A stretch of DNA of 64,000 bases from Bradyrhizobium diazoefficiens (GCF_016616885.1 NZ_CP067102.1:7220501-7284500); one strand, 5' to 3'; positions 40,269 through 49,626 are shown, counted from the stretch's first letter. Notes: a model not told the origin generated them from the sequence alone. Program-made: numbers and translations.

Positions 40269-40380
40269 CGTCGTCTCCAGGTTGAATGGATTTAGCAACC
40301 TCAGTCTGGCCTCAGATCTGGTCGCTATCCACTCCCCATGGAATCTTCGCTGGCGCTCGCAATGACGATGTTGAGAGACG

Positions 40381-40611
40381 TCACCGCCCGTTGGTTCGCA
40401 GCAGCCTTTCGCCGTCTTCCGTCACCGCGATAATCAGGCCGATGCCGGGCAGTGTCTGGCGCGCGACGAAGCCGCGATCGGCGGCGTCCTCCCAGATGGT
40501 GAGGCGCGGGCACGAGGTCTTCCAGGTCGAGACCACCTCGGCATAGGCGCGCGGCTCACGCGCGATCCATTCGACGAAGTCCAGCACCAGCGGGTCGGCC
40601 GTCTCGTTCAT
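40381..40611 (-). CDS. Small conserved hypothetical protein
   Basis: The 76-residue protein starts MNETADPLVLDFVEWIAREP. It has YAEVVSTWKTSCPRLTIWED and a beta-strand region, GFVARQTLPGIGLIIAVTED, ending in LLRTNGR. The ATG overlaps the stop codon of the upstream TauE-like gene (ATGA), so the two are one transcript. The arrangement of a short alpha/beta domain resembles small winged-helix-like proteins, but no function is assigned. Confidence 0.75.
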   Translation of the reverse strand: MNETADPLVLDFVEWIAREPRAYAEVVSTWKTSCPRLTIWEDAADRGFVARQTLPGIGLIIAVTEDGERLLRTNGR

Positions 40612-41386
40612 TGCAAACCTCCCTTGTCGAAGGCAGCCAGCACCGGCGTACGAACCAGCAGCCAGCCGCCATAGGCGATGTAATAACAGGCGATGGTGGT
40701 GATCAGCTTGTTCGACCAAGCCACGAATTGCTGGTCGGTCATGGCTTCGAGAATGCGTCGCGCCAGCGTGGTGCCGAGCATGGAGGCCGCGATCGCGACG
40801 CCGGCCAACACTGGGTCGAGCGTGGCGGCCTGGTCGATGATGCCGCCGAAATAGATCAGTTTTGTGAAGTGACTGACGAGCTGGCACATCGCTTGGTCGC
40901 GACCTTCTCGCGCCGGCCGAAATCGCCGCCGAGGAAGAAGGTGTCGAGCAGCGGTCCCGAGACGCCGGTCATCAGCATCAGGCCCATGCAGATCGTGCCG
41001 TAGACGGTGCCCTGCCAGAGACGATCCGGATCGGGTTTGATATTCGTCGGCAGCAACCGTGCCATGAACGGCGTGGCGCCGAGCGTCAAGAGCGCCATCG
41101 GCTTGTCCGGCACATAGCGGGTGAGCGACCAGGCCGCCAGCGCAATGGCAGCGCCGACCATATAGTTCGCGACCGGCCGCCAGCGGATATGCGCGCGCCA
41201 CAGCAGAGCGCGCCAGCCGTTCGAAGCCATCTGCGTGATCGCATGCAGCACCATCGCGGTCGGCAGCGGCATCAGCGCCAGCAGCACGCCGATCAGGATC
41301 AGCCCGCCCGCCATGCCGAACAGCCCCGACAGGAACGCGGTGGCGACCATCAGCAATCCAAGGGCAGCGATCATGATGGGCGTCAC
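40608..41386 (-). pseudogene. TauE/SafE family permease, frameshifted
   Basis: Two overlapping frames together encode one TauE/SafE-like permease. The first part runs from a GTG at 41386 (GGAGA 7 bases upstream) through LLMVATAFLSGLFGMAGGLI and TGVSGPLLDTFFLGGDFGRR. It then shifts at about 40891-40894, and the second part continues MCQLVSHFTKLIYFGGIID and WSNKLITTIACYYIAYGG. Adding one C at that point (plus strand) would restore 260 codons with VATKAMCQL across the join. The gene is either a recent pseudogene or a sequencing error. It is divergent from a LysR regulator. Confidence 0.82.
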
Positions 41387-41568
41387 GAAAGTCTCCGGTG
41401 GTGGTCGCGTAAGGGACGCAAACTGCTCCGCGCTCTCGCCCTCAGGCGGGAAGCGTCCTCGCGTCGACAAATCAACTTGGAATTACTCTCATTCTTGTGC
41501 CTCCCTTGCCCCATCTTCGCAAACTGAGTTATCTTGGCCTGGCATCAGCTTTCCTGAGGGTCATTCGT

Positions 41569-42483
41569 TTGCGGCGGCTGCTCTTTCTCAACGGCATCAA
41601 GGCATTCGAGGCCGCGGCGCGGACCGGCAGCTTTGCTGCGGCGGGTGTCGAGCTGAGCGTGTCCGCGGCCGCCGTCAGCCGCATGGTGCATCTCCTGGAA
41701 GAGCGGCTCGGCGTCGCACTGTTCGAGCGCAAGGCCAACAAGCTCGTGCTGACGCAGGCAGGCCGTGCCTATCAAAGTGGCCTGACGCCGATCTTCGACG
41801 CGCTCGCAAGCCTCACCGCGCAGGTGACGGCACCGTCCAGCGTGCGCGTGCTCACCATCGGCGTCGGCCACACCTTTGCGATGCGCTGGCTGATCCCGCG
41901 GCTGTCGGAATTTCGCAGCGAGGAGCCCGACATCGAGGTGCGCTTCACCACCGGCGGTGCCGAGGTGCCGTTCGGAGAGGACTGGAGCTGCGGCATCAAG
42001 CTCGGCACCGGCGACTGGCCGGGGCTCGTCGCCGAACCGCTGTTCGCGGGCGACCTCACCCCGGTCTGCGTGCCCCGCCTCGCCAATGGCCTGAAGCGGC
42101 CGGCCGATCTCAGAGGGCCCGGCCTGATCCGCGTCACGCATTCGCCGGAGGACTGGCCGATCTGGCTCAAGGCCGCGAACCTTGCTCGCATCAACGCACG
42201 CGGGCCAGAGTTCCAGTTCTACGGCCAGGCACTCCAGGCCGCCGCCGACGGGCTCGGCATTGCCATGGGCATCCGGCCCTATATCGACGACGACCTCGCC
42301 GCGGGACGCCTGGTCGCGCCATTCGACCTCTCGGTGCCCAAGGGCATGCGCTGGTATCTGCTCTATCGCAGTTTTCAAACCGAACAGCGCGATTTTGCCG
42401 CGTTCCGCCGCTGGATCATGCGTTCCGCCGCGGAACCCGCGGTCCGGCCGCGGCGGTCCGGGCGCGCCGCCGCACGGAACTGA
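41569..42483 (+). CDS. LysR-family transcriptional regulator (GcvA-like)
   Basis: The protein of about 304 residues has a typical winged helix-turn-helix: NGIKAFEAAARTGSFAAAG, then VSAAAVSRMVHLLEERLGV and LFERKANKLVLTQAGRAY. The effector domain follows (VRVLTIGVGHTFAMRWLIPR). GcvA-type proteins share AAAVSRMVHLLEE and the RWLIPRL motif. TTG at 41569 is preferred because GAGGG lies 8 bases upstream and it starts the conserved helix. The ATG at 41497 is possible. It lies divergently from the frameshifted TauE-like gene, which it probably regulates. Confidence 0.9.
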   Translation: MRRLLFLNGIKAFEAAARTGSFAAAGVELSVSAAAVSRMVHLLEERLGVALFERKANKLVLTQAGRAYQSGLTPIFDALASLTAQVTAPSSVRVLTIGVGHTFAMRWLIPRLSEFRSEEPDIEVRFTTGGAEVPFGEDWSCGIKLGTGDWPGLVAEPLFAGDLTPVCVPRLANGLKRPADLRGPGLIRVTHSPEDWPIWLKAANLARINARGPEFQFYGQALQAAADGLGIAMGIRPYIDDDLAAGRLVAPFDLSVPKGMRWYLLYRSFQTEQRDFAAFRRWIMRSAAEPAVRPRRSGRAAARN

Positions 42484-42592
42484 CCATCACCCTTTCGGTG
42501 AAAAAGCCGGCGGCTTGTGAACGGCTTCACATTGTGAAATCCGCAAACGTGGTCCTCTAACCCTCCGACAAGAGAGTATTTGGGGACTACCA

Positions 42593-42817
42593 ATGACGAC
42601 CATTTACGACGGCTTTGACATCGAATCCTTCGAAGCTGGCAAGGGACTGTGGCACGCCCGGATCCGGCGCGCCGATTTCAGCCCGGTTGCCATCGATGGC
42701 GTGCTGTTTCCGGCCATGGAAGTCGGCTTCGCCTGGCCCGATCCCGACGCCGCGATCGAAGACGCCAAGCATCACATCGATCGCTTCCGCCGGCGCGCCG
42801 ACGACAGCGACGAATAG
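42593..42817 (+). CDS. Small conserved hypothetical protein
   Basis: The 74-residue protein starts [20 protein letters not shown]. The body ([17 protein letters not shown], then [20 protein letters not shown]) looks like a compact beta-alpha fold, and it ends in an acidic tail. It is a short protein commonly seen in Bradyrhizobium. No function is assigned. An out-of-frame reading of this region joins into the uvrB frame but is not the gene start. Confidence 0.75.
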   Translation: MTTIYDGFDIESFEAGKGLWHARIRRADFSPVAIDGVLFPAMEVGFAWPDPDAAIEDAKHHIDRFRRRADDSDE

Positions 42818-42877
42818 ACCGCCGAGACGGCAACAAAACTGAACGACAGCGTGGCGTAACAGGGGGGACACCGGTTT

Positions 42878-43108
42878 ATGTCAGTCATCGAATGCGACGA
42901 CACGGCGCGGCCGCGGATTTATTCGCGCAAGGTGCTGGCGATATGCCCCGAATGCGACGGCGATCTCACGGTGCTCCGTGTGATCGGCGGCCGCGCCGGG
43001 TGCGAGTACTGGACGATGCGCTGCACCGATTGCGGCGGAATCCATCTCGACATCCTCGAGCCACGCCTGACGGTCGTGGACGGCGACGGGCCACTGCCGG
43101 CGGCGTAG
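42878..43108 (+). CDS. Small zinc-ribbon-like hypothetical protein
   Basis: The 76-residue protein has two Cys pairs, [12 protein letters not shown] and [14 protein letters not shown], that could form a zinc ribbon. A GGACC-like site is weak. It lies between the previous small gene and uvrB on the same strand. No function is assigned. Confidence 0.7.
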   Translation: MSVIECDDTARPRIYSRKVLAICPECDGDLTVLRVIGGRAGCEYWTMRCTDCGGIHLDILEPRLTVVDGDGPLPAA

Positions 43109-43215
43109 TCGCAAGGCCACTGAACCAAGGCCTGCTGCCAACTTGCTGTCAGCAGCCTGCGCACAGGCGGGCTTTCGCTCTTTTCTGGGCGACGGACTCG
43201 TCCCATATTCGGGGC

Positions 43216-46173
43216 ATGGCGAAGAAACCTGCTCCCCCAAAATCCCCCAAATCCAAGGCAGCTAACAAGGCACCCAACTCGAAGGCGCACCGCCCCGATG
43301 TGCAGCCGATCGGGCCGGCGCTGGCCGAATTGCTCAATCCCGCGATCAATCGCGGCGATGCCGGGCTTGGATCGGGCACTGGCCTTCAGCCGCCGCCGGA
43401 TAATTCGCGCGACCGCCGCTCCGGCGGCGAGGCCGCCGCACATCGGGCACGCGCCTCGACCCCGAAGGAATTTCCGCAGGATCGGCCGGTGCCGCTGCGG
43501 CCAGATCCGCAACCGCGGGAGGGCGGCGGCTTCGACGAGGCGCCGCAGGCCAATTACGGAACCGCGGCTACGATCCCGACGCTCGATCCGGAACTGGCCC
43601 GGCAGCTCGGCCTTCCCACCGAGGAGGACGACGCCGAGGCGCTGGCGCGTCCGCCGCGCACCAAGATGGAGGCGCTCGGCGTCAAGGCGACCGCCGACGC
43701 ACTGGAATCGCTGATCCGCGAGGGCCGGCCGGAGTTCCGCAGGGATGACGGCTCCACGAAAGTGTGGACCCCGCATCGGCCGCCGCGCCCGGAGAAGTCC
43801 GAAGGTGGCGTGCGCTTCGAGATCAAGTCACCGTACCAGCCGCGCGGCGACCAGCCGACCGCGATCGCCGAACTCGTCGAAGGCATCCAGCGCAACGACC
43901 GTTCGCAAGTGCTGCTCGGGGTCACCGGCTCGGGCAAGACCTACACTATGGCCAAGGTGATCGAGGCGACGCAGCGTCCCGCCATCATCCTGGCGCCGAA
44001 CAAGACGCTCGCCGCTCAGCTTTATGGCGAGTTCAAGAGCTTTTTTCCGGACAACGCGGTCGAGTATTTCGTCAGCTATTACGACTATTACCAACCGGAA
44101 GCGTATGTCCCGCGCACCGACACCTATATCGAGAAGGACTCGTCGATCAACGAGCAGATCGACCGCATGCGCCACTCGGCGACGCGCGCGCTGCTCGAAC
44201 GCGACGACGTCATCATCGTCGCCTCCGTGTCCTGCATCTACGGTATCGGCTCGGTCGAGACCTACACCGCGATGACCTTCGCGCTGAAGAAGGGCGAGCG
44301 CATCGACCAGCGCCAGCTGATCGCCGATCTCGTCGCGCTCCAGTACAAGCGCACGCAGGCCGATTTCAGCCGCGGCACCTTTCGCGTGCGCGGCGACGTC
44401 ATCGACATCTTCCCGGCGCACTATGAGGACCGCGCCTGGCGCGTGAACCTGTTCGGCGACACCATCGAGAACATCGAGGAGTTCGATCCGCTCACCGGCC
44501 ACAAGCAGGACGAGCTCGAATTCATCAAGATGTACGCCAATTCGCACTATGTGACGCCGCGCCCGACGCTGGTGCAGGCGATCAAATCGATCAAGTCCGA
44601 ATTGAAGATGCGGCTCGACCAGCTCCACGACCAGGGGCGCCTGCTGGAGGCGCAACGGCTGGAGCAGCGCACCACCTTCGACCTCGAGATGATGGAGGCG
44701 ACAGGAAGTTGCGCCGGCATCGAGAACTATTCGCGCTACCTCACCGGGCGCCTGCCCGGCGAGCCGCCGCCGACGCTGTTCGAATATGTCCCCGACAACG
44801 CCCTGGTGTTCGCCGACGAGAGTCACGTCACCGTGCCGCAGATCGGCGGTATGTTCCGCGGCGACTTCCGCCGCAAGGCAACGCTCGCCGAATACGGCTT
44901 CCGTCTGCCGTCGTGCATGGACAACCGCCCGCTCCGCTTCGAGGAATGGGACATGATGCGGCCGCAGACGGTCGCGGTGTCGGCGACGCCCGGCGGCTGG
45001 GAGCTGAACGAAAGCGGCGGCGTGTTCGTCGAGCAGGTCATTCGCCCCACCGGCCTGATCGATCCGCCGGTCAATATCCGCCCCGCCCGCACCCAGGTCG
45101 ACGATCTCGTCGGCGAGGTCCGTGCCACCGCCCAGGCCGGCTATCGCTCGCTGATCACCGTGCTGACAAAACGCATGGCGGAGGACCTCACCGAATATCT
45201 GCATGAGCAGGGCATTCGCGTCCGCTACATGCACTCCGATATCGACACCATCGAGCGCATCGAGATCATCAGGGATCTCCGCCTCGGCGCCTTCGATGCG
45301 CTGGTCGGCATCAACCTGTTGCGCGAAGGCCTCGACATTCCCGAATGCGCGCTGGTCGCGATTCTGGACGCCGACAAGGAAGGTTTTCTGCGCAGCGAGA
45401 CCTCGCTGATCCAGACCATCGGCCGCGCTGCGCGCAACGTCGACGGCAAGGTGATCCTCTATGCCGACCAGATGACCGGGTCGATGGAGCGCGCCATCGC
45501 CGAGACCAACCGCCGCCGCGAAAAACAGGTCGAGTACAACACCGCCAACGGCATCACGCCGGAGAGCGTCAAGAAGCAGATCGGCGACATCCTCAATTCC
45601 GTCTACGAGCGTGACCACGTGCTGGTCGAGGTCGGCGGCCATGACATGACCGACGACGTCATCTCGATCGGCCACAACTTTGAAGCCGTGCTCGCCGATC
45701 TCGAGACGCGGATGCGCGAGGCCGCCGCCGATCTGAATTTTGAGGAAGCCGCCCGCCTGCGCGACGAAGTCAAGCGCCTGCGCGCGACCGAGCTCGCCGT
45801 GGTCGACGACCCCACCGCCAAGCAGCGCACCGTCGCAGGCAAGGCCGGCGCCTATGCGGGGACGAAGAAGTACGGCGACGCCGCCAACTTGCCAGTTAGC
45901 GCCATGAAGAAAAAGACCGTGAGCTCCTCGCTGAAGGCGAGCGGAGGTGGCAGCAGCAGCGGCTCAAAGGTGCACAAGCCGCACCTCGACGAGATGCACG
46001 GCCCGGAATCCCTGCCCTACCGCGAGAGCCCGAGTCTGCCGTCAAAGCCGTTCGGCAGCACGAGCCGGATCATCCAGCCGACGGACTCGCGGCAGTCAGG
46101 ACCGGAGTTCGGGCCTACGCCGAAGTCGACGGGTGGGATGCCGGGGCGACGGGGTGGGTGGAAGAAGAGGTAG
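43216..46173 (+). CDS. uvrB: Excinuclease ABC subunit UvrB, with extensions
   Basis: The 985-residue product holds a full UvrB: Walker A in [15 protein letters not shown], the DNA-probing hairpin [32 protein letters not shown], the helicase motifs [15 protein letters not shown] and [15 protein letters not shown], and a UVR domain near residue 830-870 ([15 protein letters not shown]). About 200 residues precede the usual start ([15 protein letters not shown]) and are Pro/Ala/Arg-rich. The last 110 are Ser/Gly-rich low complexity. UvrB loads at damage with UvrA and recruits UvrC in nucleotide excision repair. The ATG at 43216 (GGGG 5 bases upstream) is supported. No SOS-type GTTC-N7-GTTC box was seen upstream. 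Confidence 0.96.
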   Translation: MAKKPAPPKSPKSKAANKAPNSKAHRPDVQPIGPALAELLNPAINRGDAGLGSGTGLQPPPDNSRDRRSGGEAAAHRARASTPKEFPQDRPVPLRPDPQPREGGGFDEAPQANYGTAATIPTLDPELARQLGLPTEEDDAEALARPPRTKMEALGVKATADALESLIREGRPEFRRDDGSTKVWTPHRPPRPEKSEGGVRFEIKSPYQPRGDQPTAIAELVEGIQRNDRSQVLLGVTGSGKTYTMAKVIEATQRPAIILAPNKTLAAQLYGEFKSFFPDNAVEYFVSYYDYYQPEAYVPRTDTYIEKDSSINEQIDRMRHSATRALLERDDVIIVASVSCIYGIGSVETYTAMTFALKKGERIDQRQLIADLVALQYKRTQADFSRGTFRVRGDVIDIFPAHYEDRAWRVNLFGDTIENIEEFDPLTGHKQDELEFIKMYANSHYVTPRPTLVQAIKSIKSELKMRLDQLHDQGRLLEAQRLEQRTTFDLEMMEATGSCAGIENYSRYLTGRLPGEPPPTLFEYVPDNALVFADESHVTVPQIGGMFRGDFRRKATLAEYGFRLPSCMDNRPLRFEEWDMMRPQTVAVSATPGGWELNESGGVFVEQVIRPTGLIDPPVNIRPARTQVDDLVGEVRATAQAGYRSLITVLTKRMAEDLTEYLHEQGIRVRYMHSDIDTIERIEIIRDLRLGAFDALVGINLLREGLDIPECALVAILDADKEGFLRSETSLIQTIGRAARNVDGKVILYADQMTGSMERAIAETNRRREKQVEYNTANGITPESVKKQIGDILNSVYERDHVLVEVGGHDMTDDVISIGHNFEAVLADLETRMREAAADLNFEEAARLRDEVKRLRATELAVVDDPTAKQRTVAGKAGAYAGTKKYGDAANLPVSAMKKKTVSSSLKASGGGSSSGSKVHKPHLDEMHGPESLPYRESPSLPSKPFGSTSRIIQPTDSRQSGPEFGPTPKSTGGMPGRRGGWKKR

Positions 46174-46254
46174 GACGCTGGTCACTGAGGGCGGAGTCGC
46201 GGTGTTGAGATGGCTCGCGCCCCATTTCCGGTGCCTGAACAAGGAGCGGAATAG

Positions 46255-46291
46255 ATTCCGGGTTCGCGCTTTCGCGCGCCCCGGAATGACA
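46255..46291. repeat. Palindromic intergenic repeat (ATTCCGGG type)
   Basis: GATTCCGGG-ttcgcgctttcgcgcg-CCCCGGAATGAC lies between uvrB and the glycine-zipper gene. Confidence 0.8.
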
Positions 46292-46296
46292 GTGGC

Positions 46297-46530
46297 CTAC
46301 AACTTCCCCTGTCCGCTCTGGCTCTGCTGTTGCTGCTGCTTGTCCTGCTCCTTGGCGTGGTGGCGACCGTAGAGGCAGCCGGCGGCGGCGCCGAGCATGC
46401 CGTGATGGCCGGCATAATGGCCGGCGACGCCGCCGACGACGGCGCCCTTAATGCAGCCCTTGGCGTTGGCGACGGGTGCCGCGGCCAGCGAGAGCAGGAC
46501 GGCGGCGAGAACGATGTGCGGACGTGTCAT
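46297..46530 (-). CDS. Small exported glycine-zipper-like protein
   Basis: The 77-residue protein has a signal peptide (MTRPHIVLAAVLLSLAAAP, cleaved near ANA). The mature part, KGCIKGAVVGGVAGHYAGHH and GMLGAAAGCLYGRHHAKEQD, is a glycine-zipper-like repeat of small residues with two Cys, and ends in a Gln-rich tail. Such proteins insert in the outer membrane or form oligomers, but nothing is proven. It converges on uvrB. Confidence 0.8.
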   Translation of the reverse strand: MTRPHIVLAAVLLSLAAAPVANAKGCIKGAVVGGVAGHYAGHHGMLGAAAGCLYGRHHAKEQDKQQQQQSQSGQGKL

Positions 46531-46840
46531 GGGATCGATGTCTCCAAATGAATGTCGGCCTCTCAACGAGCACGCGCGCATCGCGGTTCCAACAGCGCTT
46601 GCTTCGACCGAACTTCGTCAAACGCCGCACCGGAGCGGCAAACACCGGGACCGGTAAAATGCGGGGTTCTATTGTAAATCTCACAAAGTGCGCTCACTTG
46701 TGCATTGCAAAAACGTGATTTGCGTTTCGGCCGAAATCGCCTATTTGTTCGTACACCAATGAATTGAGCAAGCCCCGCCGCGCATTGCTGCGCATGGGGT
46801 TGCTTTTCGTTTTTGCAAGCCAGTTTCAGGACGCCCCAAG
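46531..46840. other. Intergenic region with a strong hairpin terminator
   Basis: This 310-base region separates the divergent glycine-zipper and NTF2-like genes. It holds an orphan plus-strand terminator-like hairpin (46767-46815) and an AT-rich stretch before it. No recognised ORF is present, so a small RNA is possible. Confidence 0.45.
46767..46815 (+). terminator. Orphan Rho-independent terminator, possible sRNA end
   Basis: AGCAAGCCCC pairs with GGGGTTGCT around an inner stem, GCGCA-ttgc-TGCGC, and is followed by TTTTCGTTTTT. No plus-strand gene lies close upstream, the nearest being uvrB, which ends at 46173. Confidence 0.75.
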
Positions 46841-47281
46841 ATGACAGAGCACAGCCTCTGGCGTTTCTCGCGTGCGTTGCACCGCGCGATCAACGACCGG
46901 CACTTCGAGGATATCGAGGCCCTGATCGACGAGGATGTCGAGTGGGCAATTTACGGCCCGATCGACATGTTTCCGTTCCTCGGCGCGCGCCAGGGCAAGG
47001 CGGCGGTGCTCCAGGTCATCCGCCAGCTCGCGGACAATTTCCGCGTCCGCCGTTTCGACCGCGAGAGCATCATGCTGGGGGTCGATTCCGCCTCCTCGAT
47101 GCTGCGCTATTCACTCACGGCACTGGATTCCGACAAGCCGATCAGCTTGCGCGTCGCGCAGTTCGCCCAGTTCAGGGCGGACCGGCTGATCAGCATGCGT
47201 GTGCTGATCGACACTTTTGACCTGATCGAGCAGGCACTCGGCCGCGCCATTCATCTGCCAAAGATGACCGGCGTCGGCTGA
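46841..47281 (+). CDS. NTF2-like / SnoaL-fold protein
   Basis: The 146-residue protein starts MTEHSLWRFSRALHRAINDR. FEDIEALIDEDVEWAIYGPI and MFPFLGARQGKAAVLQVIRQ are the standard SnoaL-like N-terminal helix and beta pattern, and SLTALDSDKPISLRVAQF forms the sheet. Such folds act as small isomerases, hydrolases or scaffold proteins. Active-site residues cannot be assigned safely. The terminator-like hairpin at 46767 lies directly upstream. Confidence 0.8.
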   Translation: MTEHSLWRFSRALHRAINDRHFEDIEALIDEDVEWAIYGPIDMFPFLGARQGKAAVLQVIRQLADNFRVRRFDRESIMLGVDSASSMLRYSLTALDSDKPISLRVAQFAQFRADRLISMRVLIDTFDLIEQALGRAIHLPKMTGVG

Positions 47282-47523
47282 CGGGGACACCAACGGGCTC
47301 CGCAATTCGGGACCGATCGATTGATGCTCCCACGACGCGTTCTGGCCTCCAGCCCCGCCGGACACCGTCGTGGAGACGCTCGTCATCGGGCGCGCGCCTT
47401 CCCGCGCGGCCCGTTGGTTCGTTATTCTGAAGGTCCGGCCGCTTCCAAACCGTCGCGGCATGCGCCATAATTTTGCAACGATACCGCCGCATCGTGTGCG
47501 CGAACTGGGTTGCGGGCAAGGCA

Positions 47524-48435
47524 ATGGAATTCACGACAGGTTTGGGCTGGACCAGGCTGCCGCTGGCGGTTGCATTCATTTTCGGCTCGGTGCTGACGGC
47601 GTCGGCGCAGATCATTCCGCCCTTCGCCCCCGCCGCCACCGTGCCTGACGAGGAGGCCGAGGCCGCTGATACCGCCGATGTCAACGATCCCGACGTGCTC
47701 AAAGGCATCGACGTCGACAAGCTCGACTGGGGCCAGCTCGCCATCGACGCCGGCACGCTCAACGACATCATCGCCGCCAAGAAGCGCGCGCAGGCCGCCG
47801 CCAATAACGGCTTGAACTGGTCGGCCAACGCCAACGCCAACGGCTCCTCGGCCGTGACCGTGAAGCAGTCGGTGTCGTCGTTCTGGGATACCCGCATCGG
47901 CGCCGACATGACGGTCGCGAAAGAGCCGACCACGATGTCGGAGCTGATGGCGCAGAAGGCCGCCAATGGCGGCAACCTGCCGCAATCCTCCGGCAGCGCC
48001 TGGGCCGCCGCGACCGCACCGGGCGCAGGCCCCGTCTGGGACAAAACCGCGGTCGAAGCCCGCATCGATCCCGGCGCCGAGCAGAGCAAGCTCGGAGCGT
48101 CGCTGACCAAATCGGTGCCGCTGTCGAGCGATTATTCGCTGACGCTTCGGAACGGCTACAGCGTCAACCAGCAGGGCACGACGGCGCTGCCCGGCGTCGG
48201 CGGGCACATCACCCGCAATTACGAGACCGACCAATCCGCCAAAGTGACGATCACCGACACGGGCACCAGCATCACCGCCGGCCAGACCATGTCGACCACC
48301 GACGACAAATGGCTGCGCAAATTCGGCGCCGAGCAGAAGCTGTTCGACAACGTTACCGTCTCCGGCTCGGTCGGCGAGACCTCGCAGGGCGCGATCAACA
48401 AGAGCCTGACCGCGGGCTTCAAGAAGAGCTGGTGA
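47524..48435 (+). CDS. Exported hypothetical protein, likely beta-rich
   Basis: The 303-residue protein has a signal peptide (TRLPLAVAFIFGSVLTASAQ) and an acidic linker, EEAEAADTADVNDPDVLKGI. The rest alternates short polar strands with turns (SVSSFWDTRIGADMT, DYSLTLRNGYSVNQQ, NVTVSGSVGETSQG), and it ends in aromatic Trp (KKSW), as outer-membrane barrels do. The barrel reading is inferred. The ATG at 47524 is preferred to one 51 bases upstream. Function is unknown. Confidence 0.8.
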   Translation: MEFTTGLGWTRLPLAVAFIFGSVLTASAQIIPPFAPAATVPDEEAEAADTADVNDPDVLKGIDVDKLDWGQLAIDAGTLNDIIAAKKRAQAAANNGLNWSANANANGSSAVTVKQSVSSFWDTRIGADMTVAKEPTTMSELMAQKAANGGNLPQSSGSAWAAATAPGAGPVWDKTAVEARIDPGAEQSKLGASLTKSVPLSSDYSLTLRNGYSVNQQGTTALPGVGGHITRNYETDQSAKVTITDTGTSITAGQTMSTTDDKWLRKFGAEQKLFDNVTVSGSVGETSQGAINKSLTAGFKKSW

Positions 48436-48607
48436 GCCTTATTTAGAGTCTCGTAACCATACGCCACGGCAAAACCCCCGAATCGTCCGCCCTTGCCGCA
48501 TCTCGGCCCCTTTGCGGTCAAAATCGGACGCCCTGATGCATCGGCCTGACACACATCGTCGTGCGGGGGACACTCGCGCTGCGCTCAACGCGAACAGGGG
48601 AATAACG

Positions 48608-49033
48608 ATGAACGCCATGCGTCCGGAAAAGACCGAGACCACCGAGACCGAGACGGTCGACACCAACCTCGCCGCCGTGACGGAAGTCGAAGCGGGCATC
48701 CGCGATTTCGTTCGCAACGACATCGCCTATCTGCGCCGGCCGGCCGCGGGCACCACGACCGATGCGCCGCCGCTCGATCCGAGCGCGGAAGCCACCGTCA
48801 CCAACGTCAACTCGCTGATCCAGCGCGTCGCCGGCACCTCGCTCGCCGAGATCGAAAATTTGATCTCCGAGCTCGAGAGCCTGCGCGACCTGCTCCATGC
48901 CGAAGGCCAGCGCGTCCAGCGCGAGATCTCCGGCTACGCCCAGCTCAGCCAGGCCGCGATGAAGTCGACCCGCATGATCGCCGACAACGTCGCCCAGTGG
49001 AAGCGCGCCGCCGACGGCCTGCGCAATAGCTGA
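48608..49033 (+). CDS. Conserved hypothetical protein, helical
   Basis: The 141-residue protein starts MNAMRPEKTETTETETVDTN with an acidic, Thr-rich tail. The remainder is amphipathic helix: ATVTNVNSLIQRVAGTSLAE, ENLISELESLRDLLHAEGQR, QREISGYAQLSQAAMKST. Coiled-coil character is likely. AGGGGAA lies 7 bases before the ATG. A terminator follows. Function is unknown. Confidence 0.8.
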   Translation: MNAMRPEKTETTETETVDTNLAAVTEVEAGIRDFVRNDIAYLRRPAAGTTTDAPPLDPSAEATVTNVNSLIQRVAGTSLAEIENLISELESLRDLLHAEGQRVQREISGYAQLSQAAMKSTRMIADNVAQWKRAADGLRNS

Positions 49034-49060
49034 TCGCGCGTACCTACCAAGCATCACCAG

Positions 49061-49092
49061 CCGCCGCGGTCCGGAAGGGGCGCGGCGGTTTT
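49061..49092 (+). terminator. Rho-independent terminator
   Basis: CCGCCGCG (49061-49068) pairs with CGCGGCGG (49081-49088) across a 12-base loop, followed by TTTT. It ends the helical hypothetical gene. Confidence 0.8.
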
Positions 49093-49141
49093 GATTCATG
49101 GGGGCGTGATGAGCGCACACATGCGCCGCTCGAAAGCTGTG

Positions 49142-49194
49142 ATCCAGTACTCCGAGGCAGTGCGAGGATACGGAGAGGCCGCGGCGTACTGGAT
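49142..49194. repeat. Palindromic intergenic repeat (CCAGTAC type)
   Basis: ATCCAGTAC (49142-49150) is inverted at 49186-49194, with GC-rich arms between. It is another short repeat class, different from the CTCCCC and ATTCC types. Confidence 0.65.
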
Positions 49195-49302
49195 GCCCCG
49201 CCTTCGCGGAGCATGACAGCGGGGCCTTGAACCCTCCGCCCATCCCCTGCGACCAATGCCAAGCGCCCGTGCCGCCTACGGCCGCGCTCGGGGACATTTC
49301 AG

Positions 49303-49440
49303 ATGGAAAGCATTCGGCCCGATAACACGGACCCGATACCGCTGCGGCCCGCGCCGAGCCAGTTCGGGACCATCATGCTGCGCTTTGTCGGGCTGCTGGC
49401 GGTTGCGATCGCGATTTTGGCGTTCGTCTATAGCCGCTGA
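49303..49440 (+). CDS. Small membrane protein
   Basis: The 45-residue product starts MESIRPDNTDPIPLRPAPSQ and carries one hydrophobic helix, FVGLLAVAIAILAFVY, ending in SR. GGGGA lies 8 bases before the ATG. It is short but of typical form. A similar small membrane gene lies convergent at 49480. Confidence 0.6.
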   Translation: MESIRPDNTDPIPLRPAPSQFGTIMLRFVGLLAVAIAILAFVYSR

Positions 49441-49479
49441 GATGAGGCCGGATACCGGCCTCCAAACGTAAACGAGACC

Positions 49480-49626
49480 TTAACGGCTCGCGTCGACCGT
49501 CGAGGCTTCCAGGGTGTAGGCGCCGTCGGCGTAGCCCTTCACCACCATGCCGGCCACCAGCATCACGGCCAGCGTCGCGGTAGCGAAGATAAATCCGACC
49601 AGCTTGAGTGCGCCGCGGTCTGCCAT
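49480..49626 (-). CDS. Small membrane protein
   Basis: The 48-residue product starts MADRGALKLVGFIFATATLA and has one hydrophobic helix up to AGMVVKG, then a polar tail (YADGAYTLEASTVDASR). A GGGGA site lies 8 bases upstream. Its form is like the convergent 45-residue gene, but the sequences are not alike. Function is unknown. Confidence 0.62.
   Translation of the reverse strand: MADRGALKLVGFIFATATLAVMLVAGMVVKGYADGAYTLEASTVDASR

Larger units (their letters stand above)
38657..40346 (-). mobile_element. IS110-family (IS1111-like) insertion sequence in a palindromic repeat
   Basis: Boundaries follow from the interrupted repeat, giving about 1690 bp (the CT dinucleotide makes the ends ambiguous by two bases). 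Short subterminal inverted repeats are present: CATGGGGA (38659-38666) and TCCCCATG (40333-40340). There is no target duplication beyond the shared CT, as expected for this family. On the transposase strand the upstream noncoding end is 78 bases and the downstream end about 445 bases, an arrangement known for the IS1111 group. Confidence 0.82.

Noticed and set aside
38938..40329. GATAGCGAC / GTCGCTATC as the ends of the IS110-family element
   Set aside because: These 9-base inverse words (38938-38946, 40321-40329) lie inside the limits set by the interrupted repeat; the left one is about 280 bases inside, so they are not the termini.
43109..43215. An SOS box before uvrB
   Set aside because: No GTTC-N7-GTTC or similar alphaproteobacterial LexA site was found in the gap.
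43828..45675. Minus-strand 615-codon open frame across uvrB
   Set aside because: Antisense to conserved helicase motifs; composition is typical of shadow frames.
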